The notes below the pieces were generated by a model. That model worked only from the letters and a program-made list of their open reading frames with translations, was not told the DNA's origin and ran no database searches. Source: Bacteroidota bacterium (GTDB lineage: Bacteria > Bacteroidota > Bacteroidia > Bacteroidales > UBA1715). Taken from it: a stretch of 8,798 bases of DNA. This document shows, one piece after another, positions 1 to 6,315 of this stretch. Both the position numbers and the translations under genes were made by a program. The DNA is taken from positions 1 through 8,798 of the forward strand of contig JAJUFK010000087.1 of the NCBI GenBank assembly GCA_029266015.1, in the 5' to 3' direction. The first letter of the stretch is position 1. Each line of letters begins with the position of its first letter.

Positions 1-99
1 AAATCTAAAAACACCATACAAACAATTCAATTTGAACATATTAGCTTTTTCGACACATTGCGTTCAAAATTACAATTAGGTATAGATGTAAGAAAATAA
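1..99 (+). CDS. nadK: NAD kinase, C-terminal end only (partial)
   Basis: The first 33 codons of the window form an open frame running in from the left edge and ending at TAA (97-99). The visible peptide ends in FFDTLRSKLQLGIDVRK. This resembles the C-terminus of Bacteroidota NAD kinases, which end in a 'TLRxKLxWGxDxR' type sequence. NAD kinase phosphorylates NAD to NADP in the cytosol. The Trp often seen before the final Gly-x-Asp is Leu here. No catalytic region is visible, so the call rests on the tail sequence and on position: nadK commonly precedes the DUF6089-uppS-bamA block in this phylum. A chance open frame of 33 codons in such AT-rich DNA is possible but would be unlikely to match this tail. 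Confidence 0.75.
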   Translation, partial: KSKNTIQTIQFEHISFFDTLRSKLQLGIDVRK

Positions 100-131
100 C
101 AGTATTATTCAACAAAATAACTAAAATATAC

Positions 132-139
132 TATTTTTG
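132..139 (+). promoter_or_regulatory. Candidate Bacteroidota -7 box (TATTTTTG) upstream of the first barrel gene
   Basis: TATTTTTG fits the Bacteroidota housekeeping -7 consensus TAnnTTTG and lies in the 90-base gap after nadK, 50 bases before the ATG at 190. No TTG/TTTG sits at the expected 17-23 base spacing upstream (only a TTC), so the -33 half is weak. The downstream leader would be about 45 bases. Confidence 0.4.
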
Positions 140-189
140 TGGAAAATTTGGTTTTACTAAAAAATTATAATAATTTTACGTAATTCAAT

Positions 190-1140
190 ATGCGATATAT
201 GCAAAAAAAGACATTTTTTATAAGTATAATACTAAGTATCTGTTTTAGTTTTAATGCTTTTTCACAAAGAGATTGGATGCGTTATCGCTATGATTTAATT
301 GGAGGATTAGGTCCTTCTTTCTTTTTAGGAGAATTAGGAGGAAATAACGGCGTTGGAAAGAACTCTATACTTGACCTTGATTTCCCTACTACCCGTTTTG
401 GTTTCAATGCCGGGTTCAGATACTTTTTAAAAGAACGAATTGCAACACAAGCAACTCTTACTTTTGGTATGATAAACGGTAGCGATAAACAAACACAAGA
501 ATTTTTTAGAAGTGATAGAGATTTATCGTTTCGTAGTCCTATATATGAATTTAATGTTCGATTAGAATATAAAATTAGAAAAGAACGTGCCGGACATATA
601 TATGACTTAAAAGGTGTACGCGGTGAACGTCCAATAAAATTAGTAACATATGCTTTTGCAGGTGTTGGAGTATTTGGCTTTAATCCAAAAGCAAAAATTG
701 AAGGGCAATGGGTAGCGTTACAACCAATTGGAACAGAAGGACAAAACTTTTTACCAACTCGTAAACCTTACAAAAGAGTTCAATTATGTATACCTGTAGG
801 AATACAAATAAAATATTTGGCTAACCGATATTGGAGTTATTCGTTTGAAGTTGGCCCTCGCTTTACATTTACCGACTATATTGATGATGTAAGTAAAACA
901 TATGTAAATCCAGACTTAGTAGCAGCAAACGACAAAACCGTACCCGACCATATAGCACGCAGACTAGCTGACCCCAAATACGGAACTGAACGAAGAATAG
1001 CTAATGATGGTGTAAGTTATTCATACTTTAATGAACAACGAGGCGACCCGTATGACAAAGATTTTTATATGTTTGCCATGATTTCGGTTCATTATAAATT
1101 AAAAGCTACTCGTAAAGGTTGGCCTACTTTCCAAAAATAA
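190..1140 (+). CDS. DUF6089-type outer-membrane beta-barrel protein (first of a tandem pair)
   Basis: Predicted secreted protein of 316 residues from ATG 190, or 313 from the in-frame ATG at 199. The second start gives a more classical signal peptide (MQKK followed by a hydrophobic run), with likely cleavage after 'NAFS' and before Gln. The mature part has alternating aromatic and glycine-rich strands ('LIGGLGPSFFLGELGG', 'FAGVGVFGFNPKAK', 'VGIQIKYLANRYWSYSFEVG') as in 8- to 10-stranded barrels. The 'FTDYIDDVSKTYVNPD' segment near residues 227-242 is typical of DUF6089/PorT-like porin-family proteins of Bacteroidota. The function of the family is not established. Its place next to uppS, bamA and ompH points to the outer membrane or to envelope assembly, which is inference. 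The protein is about 70 residues longer than its neighbour, partly through a stretch rich in charged residues at about 240-280 that could be a surface loop. Confidence 0.75.
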   Translation: MRYMQKKTFFISIILSICFSFNAFSQRDWMRYRYDLIGGLGPSFFLGELGGNNGVGKNSILDLDFPTTRFGFNAGFRYFLKERIATQATLTFGMINGSDKQTQEFFRSDRDLSFRSPIYEFNVRLEYKIRKERAGHIYDLKGVRGERPIKLVTYAFAGVGVFGFNPKAKIEGQWVALQPIGTEGQNFLPTRKPYKRVQLCIPVGIQIKYLANRYWSYSFEVGPRFTFTDYIDDVSKTYVNPDLVAANDKTVPDHIARRLADPKYGTERRIANDGVSYSYFNEQRGDPYDKDFYMFAMISVHYKLKATRKGWPTFQK

Positions 1141-1206
1141 TTGGTTCTATTATACTTTTTTTATTATTATATCGTTCGTATATAATTCATTATTGAAGCA
1201 AAATAG

Positions 1207-1214
1207 TATTTTTG
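1207..1214 (+). promoter_or_regulatory. Candidate -7 box (TATTTTTG) upstream of the second barrel gene
   Basis: A second exact TATTTTTG lies 27 bases before ATG 1242, in the 101-base gap between the two barrel genes. It matches TAnnTTTG. The -33 element is again poor (TTC at 1186-1188, 18-base spacing). The box covers the TTG at 1212 that would otherwise extend the coding frame, which argues that translation starts at 1242 and that the transcript starts just after this box. Confidence 0.5.
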
Positions 1215-1241
1215 CATCAAAATTTGTATTATAGTACCTTT

Positions 1242-1979
1242 ATGATTGTAACCATCAAATTATCAACTGTTTTATTATGCATTACTTGCTTGTTTTACAG
1301 CACATCGGTGGTATCGCAAATATATAGAAGCAGAGACATAGGTTTATTTGTAGGAACTTCACAATACAATGGCGATGTAAATATGACAAATCCTTATTAT
1401 TCACCACATTGGACAGCTGCATTACATCTTCGAAAAACATATAATTATAGATATTCGTGGAGAGTATCTATCTCATATGGTGAATTAAAAGGATATGATA
1501 CGGATTTTTCAAACAAATATCAACAACACCGCAAACATGATTTTACAAAAACACACATATATGAAATGGCTTCACTTGTTGAATTTAATTTTTTTGATAT
1601 TACTCCTAATGAAAAAGACCATAATTTTTCACCTGTTTTAATTGGCGGTGCAGGAATTTTTTATTCCGAAGAATTAAAATTAAAAGAAATGATATGTTTT
1701 CCGGTTGGTTTAGGGCTTAAATACAAATTAGCATCCAACCTTGAACTTATGGCAGAATGGACTTTTAGAAAAACATATACAGACAAATTAGACCAATTAG
1801 ATGCCGATGCTTTAGGATATAAACGATACAAACAAATATCATTTAATAAAACAAATGATTGGTATTCACTATTGGGTGTAACTTTACTTATAAATTTTAT
1901 GAGCGATAGTGCTCCTTGTCATATATACGATAAAAAAGGTTATGAAATTTTTACAAAAAAAAGAAATAGAAAAAGATAA
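1242..1979 (+). CDS. DUF6089-type outer-membrane beta-barrel protein (second of the pair, uppS-linked)
   Basis: Predicted secreted protein of 245 residues. ATG 1242 is chosen over the in-frame TTG at 1212 because that TTG lies inside a promoter-like box and because 1242 puts the signal peptide at the N-terminus (hydrophobic residues about 8-24, likely cleavage VVS|Q at 25/26). The mature protein follows the usual DUF6089 pattern of Bacteroidota: 'DIGLFVGTSQYNGDVN', then a 'YQQHRKHDFTKTHIYEMA' segment, 'EFNFF', 'FSPVLIGGAGIFY', 'FPVGLGLKYKL' and 'AEWTFRKTYTDKLD'. It ends with a barrel-like strand (WYSLLGVTLLINF) and then a basic tail, IFTKKRNRKR. That tail is encoded in the 38 bases shared with uppS in another frame. 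The family's function is not established. This copy is probably the orthologue of the DUF6089 gene usually found immediately before uppS; the longer upstream gene is a distant paralogue. Confidence 0.8.
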   Translation: MIVTIKLSTVLLCITCLFYSTSVVSQIYRSRDIGLFVGTSQYNGDVNMTNPYYSPHWTAALHLRKTYNYRYSWRVSISYGELKGYDTDFSNKYQQHRKHDFTKTHIYEMASLVEFNFFDITPNEKDHNFSPVLIGGAGIFYSEELKLKEMICFPVGLGLKYKLASNLELMAEWTFRKTYTDKLDQLDADALGYKRYKQISFNKTNDWYSLLGVTLLINFMSDSAPCHIYDKKGYEIFTKKRNRKR

Positions 1980-2688
1980 ACTGCCGCAACACATAGCAAT
2001 AATAATGGATGGTAATGGTCGTTGGGCAAAAAAACGCGGCAATATTCGATTGTTCGGTCATCAAAAAGGCGTATCAACCGTAAATGAAATTGTAACAGCA
2101 TCTGCTGAAATTGGATTACGATACCTAACATTATATGCATTTTCAACCGAAAATTGGAATCGTCCGAAAGACGAAGTATCCGGTCTTATGAATTTATTAG
2201 TAAATGCTTTAGAAAAAAATTTAGAAAAATTACTAAAAAACAATGTACGACTACTTACAATAGGGAACTTAGAAAGTTTACCCATTGAAATTCAACATAA
2301 AATTTCCGATGCACAAGAATTATCAAAAAATAATACAGGACTTACATTAATTCTCGCATTAAGTTACAGTTCACGATGGGAAATTACTGAAGCAGTAAAA
2401 AATATTGCACAAAAATGTATTGAACAAAAAATTTCCATTGCAGATATAGATTATACCACAATAAATTCGCATCTTTGTACAAACAATATTCCCGATCCCG
2501 AATTAGTTATTCGTACAAGCGGAGAGTATAGAATCAGCAATTTTTTGTTGCTACAAAGTGCATATGCCGAGTATTATTTTACAAAAACATTGTGGCCTGA
2601 TTTTTCAAAACAAGAATATATTCAGGCAATTTTTGATTTTCAACACAGAGAACGCAGATTTGGGAAAACGGGAGAACAAATAAAATAA
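1942..2688 (+). CDS. uppS: Isoprenyl (undecaprenyl) diphosphate synthase
   Basis: Cis-prenyltransferase that extends farnesyl diphosphate with isopentenyl diphosphate to undecaprenyl diphosphate, the carrier lipid for peptidoglycan and surface glycans. ATG 1942 gives 248 residues, close to the family length; an upstream in-frame GTG (1909) would only add residues read within the barrel gene. Visible motifs are HIAIIMDGNGRWAKKRG with catalytic Asp23, 'GHQKG' at 39-43, 'YAFSTENWNRP', 'LSYSSRWEI' (the Bacteroidota form) and 'RTSGEYRISNF'. With a constant offset of three, Asp23, Arg191, Glu195, Arg197, Ser199 and Glu210 match E. coli Asp26, Arg194, Glu198, Arg200, Ser202 and Glu213. The Trp that follows RISNFLL in most homologues is Leu204 here. 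The start overlaps the preceding gene by 38 bases, and bamA follows after 10 bases, so one transcript is likely. Confidence 0.95.
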   Translation: MKFLQKKEIEKDKLPQHIAIIMDGNGRWAKKRGNIRLFGHQKGVSTVNEIVTASAEIGLRYLTLYAFSTENWNRPKDEVSGLMNLLVNALEKNLEKLLKNNVRLLTIGNLESLPIEIQHKISDAQELSKNNTGLTLILALSYSSRWEITEAVKNIAQKCIEQKISIADIDYTTINSHLCTNNIPDPELVIRTSGEYRISNFLLLQSAYAEYYFTKTLWPDFSKQEYIQAIFDFQHRERRFGKTGEQIK

Positions 2689-2698
2689 CACATTCATT

Positions 2699-5170
2699 AT
2701 GAATTTCAGACATTATATTTTTTGTATAGTATTAGTAAATCTTTTCACATTACATAGTGCATTTTCTCAAGAAAATATTTCGTTTACAACACCGCAAAAA
2801 TATATTATTGGAGGTATCACAGTTGATGGCGTAACTTATCTGCAACACCCACCCATAATTAGAATTACAGGTCTTTCTGTAGGACAAAAAATTACTGTTC
2901 CCGGGCCAGATATTACAAACGCTGTAGACAAGCTTTGGAAACAAGGATTATTTAGCGACATACAAATATATGCTTCAAACTTTGAATCAGACACTATATT
3001 TCTTACAATATATTTACAAGAACGAGCTCGATTAAACACTATAACTATTGAAGGTGTAAATAAACGAAAACAATCTGAATTAATTGAATTAATTGATTTT
3101 AAAACAAATGAACAAATTACAGAGAATAAAAAAAATATAATTCATAAAAAACTCCAAGATTACTATTTTGAAAAAGGATACTTTAATGTAGAAATTATAA
3201 TTAAAGAAATACCTGATACGTCAAAATTTAATCAATCAGATATTGTTATAACTATACATAAAAACAAACGAATAAAAATTCAAGACATTGTTTTTGAAGG
3301 AAATACAGCATTTAAAAACAGTAAATTACTTAGAACAATGAAAAACACAAAACGAGACAGATGGTACATACTAAAACGTTCAAAATATATTCCCAAAGAT
3401 TTTGTTGCTGATAAAGAAAGTATCATAGCTAAATACAAAAAAGAAGGTTATAGAGACATAACTATTTATAAAGATTCCATTATTACGATAGATTCTGTTA
3501 CAAAAAAAATAATAATTGGAATAGATGAAGGCAGAAAATATTATTTCAGAAATATTACATGGTTAGGAAATTCTGTATACAAAACAGAATTATTAGAAAA
3601 AGTACTCAATATTAAACCCGGAGACACATATAATGAAACAGTATTACAAGATAAAATATTTGGATTAGATGGAGTAAGTTCATTATATCTTGATAATGGA
3701 TATTTGTTTTTCAATGCCGAACCGGTTGAATTAAATATTATAAATGATTCTGTAGATATTGAAATACGAATATACGAAGGGCAACAAGCAACTATTAATA
3801 ATATAATAGTAAAAGGTAATAACAAAACAAACGACCAAGTAATATATCGTGAAATTAGAACAAAACCCGGTGATTTATTTAGTCGTGCCGATATTATTAG
3901 AACTCAACGAGAACTTGCCATGTTAGGGTATTTTGACCCTGAAAAAATGGAAATTAATCCCAAACCAAATCCACAAAATGGAACAGTTGATATAGAATAT
4001 GGTTTAGAAGAAAAATCAACAGATCAAATTGAACTTTCAGGCGGATGGAGTGGTAAATACGTTATAGGTTCGGTTCGTTTGGTGCTTAATAATTTTTCGC
4101 TTAAAAATATATTTAATGGAGAAGAATGGAAGCCAATACCTTCGGGTGATGGCCAAAGTTTAACATTAAATGCATCTTTTAATCCCCGATATTATCAATA
4201 TTATAGTTTTTCATTTACAGAACCATGGTTAGGCGGTAAAAAACCAAATAGTTTAAGTTTCTCGGTTTATCATTCAGTACGAGGCAACGGTTACGAACGA
4301 AAAAATGCAAATTTTGGAAATTGGAAAACAGTTGGAGTTGCTTTAGGATTACAAAGAGATTTAAAATGGCCTGATGACTATTTTACTTTATATCATGAAA
4401 TTGGAGCAAAACGTTATAATTTAAATAATTATTCATCGGGATTACCAGAAGTGTTACCAGATACTATTATTACAAAAAGTATAACCTTTGCAACAAGTAT
4501 CAGTCGAAATTCAATTGACCAACCACTATATCCGCGAAGAGGCTCTTCATTCACATTACGCGCAGAAATTACCCCTCCCCACTCTGCATTTATGTCAAAT
4601 GCCAATAATGCTGATTTAACCCCGGAACAACGTTACAATTGGATTGAATATCATAAATGGACTTTTAAATCAAAAATCTATACTCAAATATTTGACAAAT
4701 TAGTACTTGAAACTCGAGCTGATTTTGGATTTTTAGGATATTACAATGCCAATTTTAAATCTCCTTTTGAACGATTTGATGTTGGAGGAGATGGTTTAAG
4801 TGGCGGAGTTTATATGTATGGAATTGATATTATACCATTACGAGGTTATACATCGGGAGCTATTACTCCTGTTGGTGATAACGGAGCAAATTTATACAAC
4901 AAAGTATCATTTGAATTACGATATCCGCTAACTTTAAAACCAGAAGCTACTATTTACGGTCTGGTATTTGCTGAGGGAGCTAATGCTTGGATGAATTTTA
5001 ATGATTATAATCCATTTGAACTGAAACGAAGTGCCGGATTTGGTGTAAGACTATTTATTCCAATGATGGGATTAATAGGATTTGATTACGGATACGGTTT
5101 CGATACAGTTGACGGAAAAAATAATATAGGAAAATGGCAACCAAGTTTTGTATTAGGACAACAATTTTAG
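2699..5170 (+). CDS. bamA: Outer-membrane protein assembly factor BamA
   Basis: Omp85-family core of the BAM machine, which folds and inserts beta-barrel proteins into the outer membrane. The 823-residue protein has a signal peptide (residues 1-23, ending 'HSAFS' before Gln24) and five POTRA-like repeats, roughly at 36-108, 110-190, 191-278, 280-360 and 362-438. Repeated 'I.I.G....' strand starts mark them, for example TITIEGVNKRK, DIVFEGNTAF, NITWLGNSVY and NIIVKGNNKT. The C-terminal barrel spans about 440-823. The conserved loop-6 motif appears as LRGY (714-717), equivalent to VRGF/Y elsewhere, following 'FDVGGDGLSGG'. The protein ends in Phe, as expected of a barrel recognised by BAM. POTRA3 carries the 'RDRWYILKRSKYI' stretch usual in Bacteroidota BamA. 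It sits 10 bases after uppS and 23 bases before the first ompH-like chaperone gene, the normal partner arrangement. Length is within the family range. Confidence 0.96.
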   Translation: MNFRHYIFCIVLVNLFTLHSAFSQENISFTTPQKYIIGGITVDGVTYLQHPPIIRITGLSVGQKITVPGPDITNAVDKLWKQGLFSDIQIYASNFESDTIFLTIYLQERARLNTITIEGVNKRKQSELIELIDFKTNEQITENKKNIIHKKLQDYYFEKGYFNVEIIIKEIPDTSKFNQSDIVITIHKNKRIKIQDIVFEGNTAFKNSKLLRTMKNTKRDRWYILKRSKYIPKDFVADKESIIAKYKKEGYRDITIYKDSIITIDSVTKKIIIGIDEGRKYYFRNITWLGNSVYKTELLEKVLNIKPGDTYNETVLQDKIFGLDGVSSLYLDNGYLFFNAEPVELNIINDSVDIEIRIYEGQQATINNIIVKGNNKTNDQVIYREIRTKPGDLFSRADIIRTQRELAMLGYFDPEKMEINPKPNPQNGTVDIEYGLEEKSTDQIELSGGWSGKYVIGSVRLVLNNFSLKNIFNGEEWKPIPSGDGQSLTLNASFNPRYYQYYSFSFTEPWLGGKKPNSLSFSVYHSVRGNGYERKNANFGNWKTVGVALGLQRDLKWPDDYFTLYHEIGAKRYNLNNYSSGLPEVLPDTIITKSITFATSISRNSIDQPLYPRRGSSFTLRAEITPPHSAFMSNANNADLTPEQRYNWIEYHKWTFKSKIYTQIFDKLVLETRADFGFLGYYNANFKSPFERFDVGGDGLSGGVYMYGIDIIPLRGYTSGAITPVGDNGANLYNKVSFELRYPLTLKPEATIYGLVFAEGANAWMNFNDYNPFELKRSAGFGVRLFIPMMGLIGFDYGYGFDTVDGKNNIGKWQPSFVLGQQF

Positions 5171-5193
5171 TTTTATTTAAATCAATTACAGCT

Positions 5194-5709
5194 ATGAAAA
5201 AATTAATTATGGTACTTATTACTTTGTTTATTACAAGTGTAAGTTTTAGTCAAAAAACAGCATATGTTGATACTGAATATATGCTCAACAAAATTCCTGC
5301 TTATAAAGAAGCTCAAAAACAAATTGATAATTTAACAAAACAATGGCAAAAAGAAATTGAAGAAAAACACGTTGCTTTAGATGCTATGTACAAACAATAT
5401 CAAGTTGATAAAGTTTTACTGTCAAATGATATGAAACAAAAACGAGAACAAGATATTCTTGATAAAGAAAAAGAATTAAAAGAACTTCAAAAAAAACGAT
5501 TTGGACCTGAAGGTGACAGATACAAAAAAGAACAAGAATTAATAAAACCAATTCAAGATGAAATATATAATGCAATCAAAGAAATAGCTGCAGCTCAAAA
5601 CTATGGTTTTATTTTCGATGCTGCATCAAGCTCATTATCAATATTATATTCCGATATAAAATATGATATAAGTGATGAAGTATTAAAAAAATTGGGATAT
5701 ATAAAATAA
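5194..5709 (+). CDS. OmpH/Skp-family periplasmic chaperone (first copy)
   Basis: Small secreted protein of 171 residues. Skp-type proteins trimerise into a tentacled cage that holds unfolded outer-membrane proteins in the periplasm and hands them to BAM. ATG 5194 is preferred over ATG 5134, which lies inside bamA and would place 20 residues before the signal peptide. From 5194 the signal peptide is MKKL plus a hydrophobic stretch, with likely cleavage after SFS (residue 19). The mature protein opens with the family strand 'TAYVDTEYMLNKIP'. It continues as a long charged, Gln/Lys/Glu-rich coiled coil (about 35-125) and closes with 'GFIFDAASSSLSILYSD', the returning strand of the small body domain. 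The cell may need both this and the next copy, since tandem ompH genes after bamA are usual in Bacteroidota. Its last codons seem to contain the promoter for the next gene. Confidence 0.9.
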   Translation: MKKLIMVLITLFITSVSFSQKTAYVDTEYMLNKIPAYKEAQKQIDNLTKQWQKEIEEKHVALDAMYKQYQVDKVLLSNDMKQKREQDILDKEKELKELQKKRFGPEGDRYKKEQELIKPIQDEIYNAIKEIAAAQNYGFIFDAASSSLSILYSDIKYDISDEVLKKLGYIK

Positions 5710-5721
5710 TCTGTATTTTTG
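5692..5721 (+). promoter_or_regulatory. Likely promoter for the second ompH-like gene (TTG-N19-TATTTTTG)
   Basis: TTG at 5692-5694 and TATTTTTG at 5714-5721 are separated by exactly 19 bases, the preferred spacing of the Bacteroidota -33/-7 promoter. The -33 part lies in the last codons of the first ompH-like gene. The -7 part lies in the 40-base gap, 28 bases before ATG 5750. This is the best promoter match in the window. It would let the second chaperone be made independently of bamA. Confidence 0.55.
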
Positions 5722-5749
5722 TAAAAAATTAACTAATAAAATAAATACA

Positions 5750-6265
5750 ATGAAACACTTTGCAAAACTTGTAATTCTTACATTTTTACTTATTGGAGCA
5801 TCTGTTGCTCAAGCTCAAAAATTTGGACATATCAATTTTGAAGAACTCATAGATGCTATGCCCGAAAAACAAGAAGCTTTAAATACGCTTCAAAAAGAAT
5901 ATAATGAAGTAAAAAATTTAATTGAAGAAATGTCTGTTGAGTTTAATAAAAAACTTATGAATGCTCAAAAAAGTTATGAAACTATGAGTAAGACAAGTCA
6001 AGAAATGATGGAAAAAGAATTACAAGAAAGTCAAACTAGAATTCAACAATTTCAATCATCAGCAGAAGAACGCTTAATGAAACGTCGTGAAGATTTATTA
6101 AATCCTATAATTGATAAAGCTGAAGCTGCTGTAAAAAAAGTTGCTGAACGTGAAGGATTTATGTATATTTATGATGTTAGTAAAGGTAGTCAAGTTTTAT
6201 ACTATTCATCAAAAAGTATTGATATAATGCCACTTGTAAAAAAAGAATTAGGTATTGTAAAATAA
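5750..6265 (+). CDS. OmpH/Skp-family periplasmic chaperone (second copy)
   Basis: Secreted protein of 171 residues, the same length as the preceding gene but strongly diverged. Signal peptide at residues 1-22 (hydrophobic core LVILTFLLIGASV, cleavage AQA|Q). The mature protein starts 'FGHINFEELIDAMPEKQEA', the OmpH N-terminal strand and first helix. A long helical arm follows (about 40-125) rich in Glu, Lys, Gln and unusually in Met, then 'GFMYIYDVSKGSQVLYYS' and the tail 'LVKKELGIVK'. That tail lines up with 'VLKKLGYIK' of the first copy. By family, a chaperone for outer-membrane protein precursors in the periplasm; a division of labour between the copies is inference. It has its own apparent promoter and is the last gene before the terminator at 6287-6315. 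Confidence 0.9.
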   Translation: MKHFAKLVILTFLLIGASVAQAQKFGHINFEELIDAMPEKQEALNTLQKEYNEVKNLIEEMSVEFNKKLMNAQKSYETMSKTSQEMMEKELQESQTRIQQFQSSAEERLMKRREDLLNPIIDKAEAAVKKVAEREGFMYIYDVSKGSQVLYYSSKSIDIMPLVKKELGIVK

Positions 6266-6286
6266 TTTAAACATTTCTATATAAAC

Positions 6287-6315
6287 AAGGTTGCCAATAA
6301 TGGCAACCTTTTTTT
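6287..6315 (+). terminator. Strong intrinsic terminator after the bamA-ompH block
   Basis: A perfect 10-bp inverted repeat, AAGGTTGCCA (6287-6296) and TGGCAACCTT (6301-6310), with a four-base ATAA loop, is followed directly by T residues (seven in a row at 6309-6315). This is a textbook rho-independent terminator reading on the plus strand, 21 bases after the second ompH-like gene. The next base is the A of the murI start codon. Confidence 0.9.

Noticed and set aside
161..177. Inverted repeat AAAATTA/TAATTTT as terminator or operator before the first barrel gene
   Set aside because: Seven A-T pairs with no G-C and no following T-tract; such repeats are expected by chance at this base composition.
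1156..1162. T7 run after the first barrel gene as a terminator
   Set aside because: No stable G-C-containing stem precedes it; only a 4-bp CCAA/TTGG pairing at 1131-1144 was found.
1212..1241. In-frame TTG start adding ten residues to the second barrel protein
   Set aside because: The TTG lies inside the TATTTTTG promoter-like box, and the extension would bury the signal peptide; ATG 1242 fits better.
1242..1340. Second barrel protein as a lipoprotein (Cys13 and Cys16 in the signal region)
   Set aside because: Neither Cys has a proper lipobox before it, and the hydrophobic core continues past them to a VVS|Q site.
1955..1963. A8G run in the barrel/uppS overlap as a programmed frameshift site
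   Set aside because: A -1 slip from the barrel frame does not enter the uppS frame, and UppS has its own ATG with a complete protein; A runs are common in this DNA.
3541..3825. 94-codon open frame on the minus strand inside bamA
   Set aside because: Lies wholly opposite a well-supported gene, has no recognisable domain, and is explained by the codon use of bamA.
5134..5193. ATG start for the first ompH-like protein inside bamA
   Set aside because: It adds 20 residues before a normal MKKL signal peptide. From 5194 the protein has exactly the length of its paralogue and the two genes no longer overlap.
6287..6315. The hairpin as a bidirectional terminator also serving the minus strand
   Set aside because: The minus-strand reading is followed by G/T/A-mixed sequence without a T-tract, and no minus-strand gene ends there.
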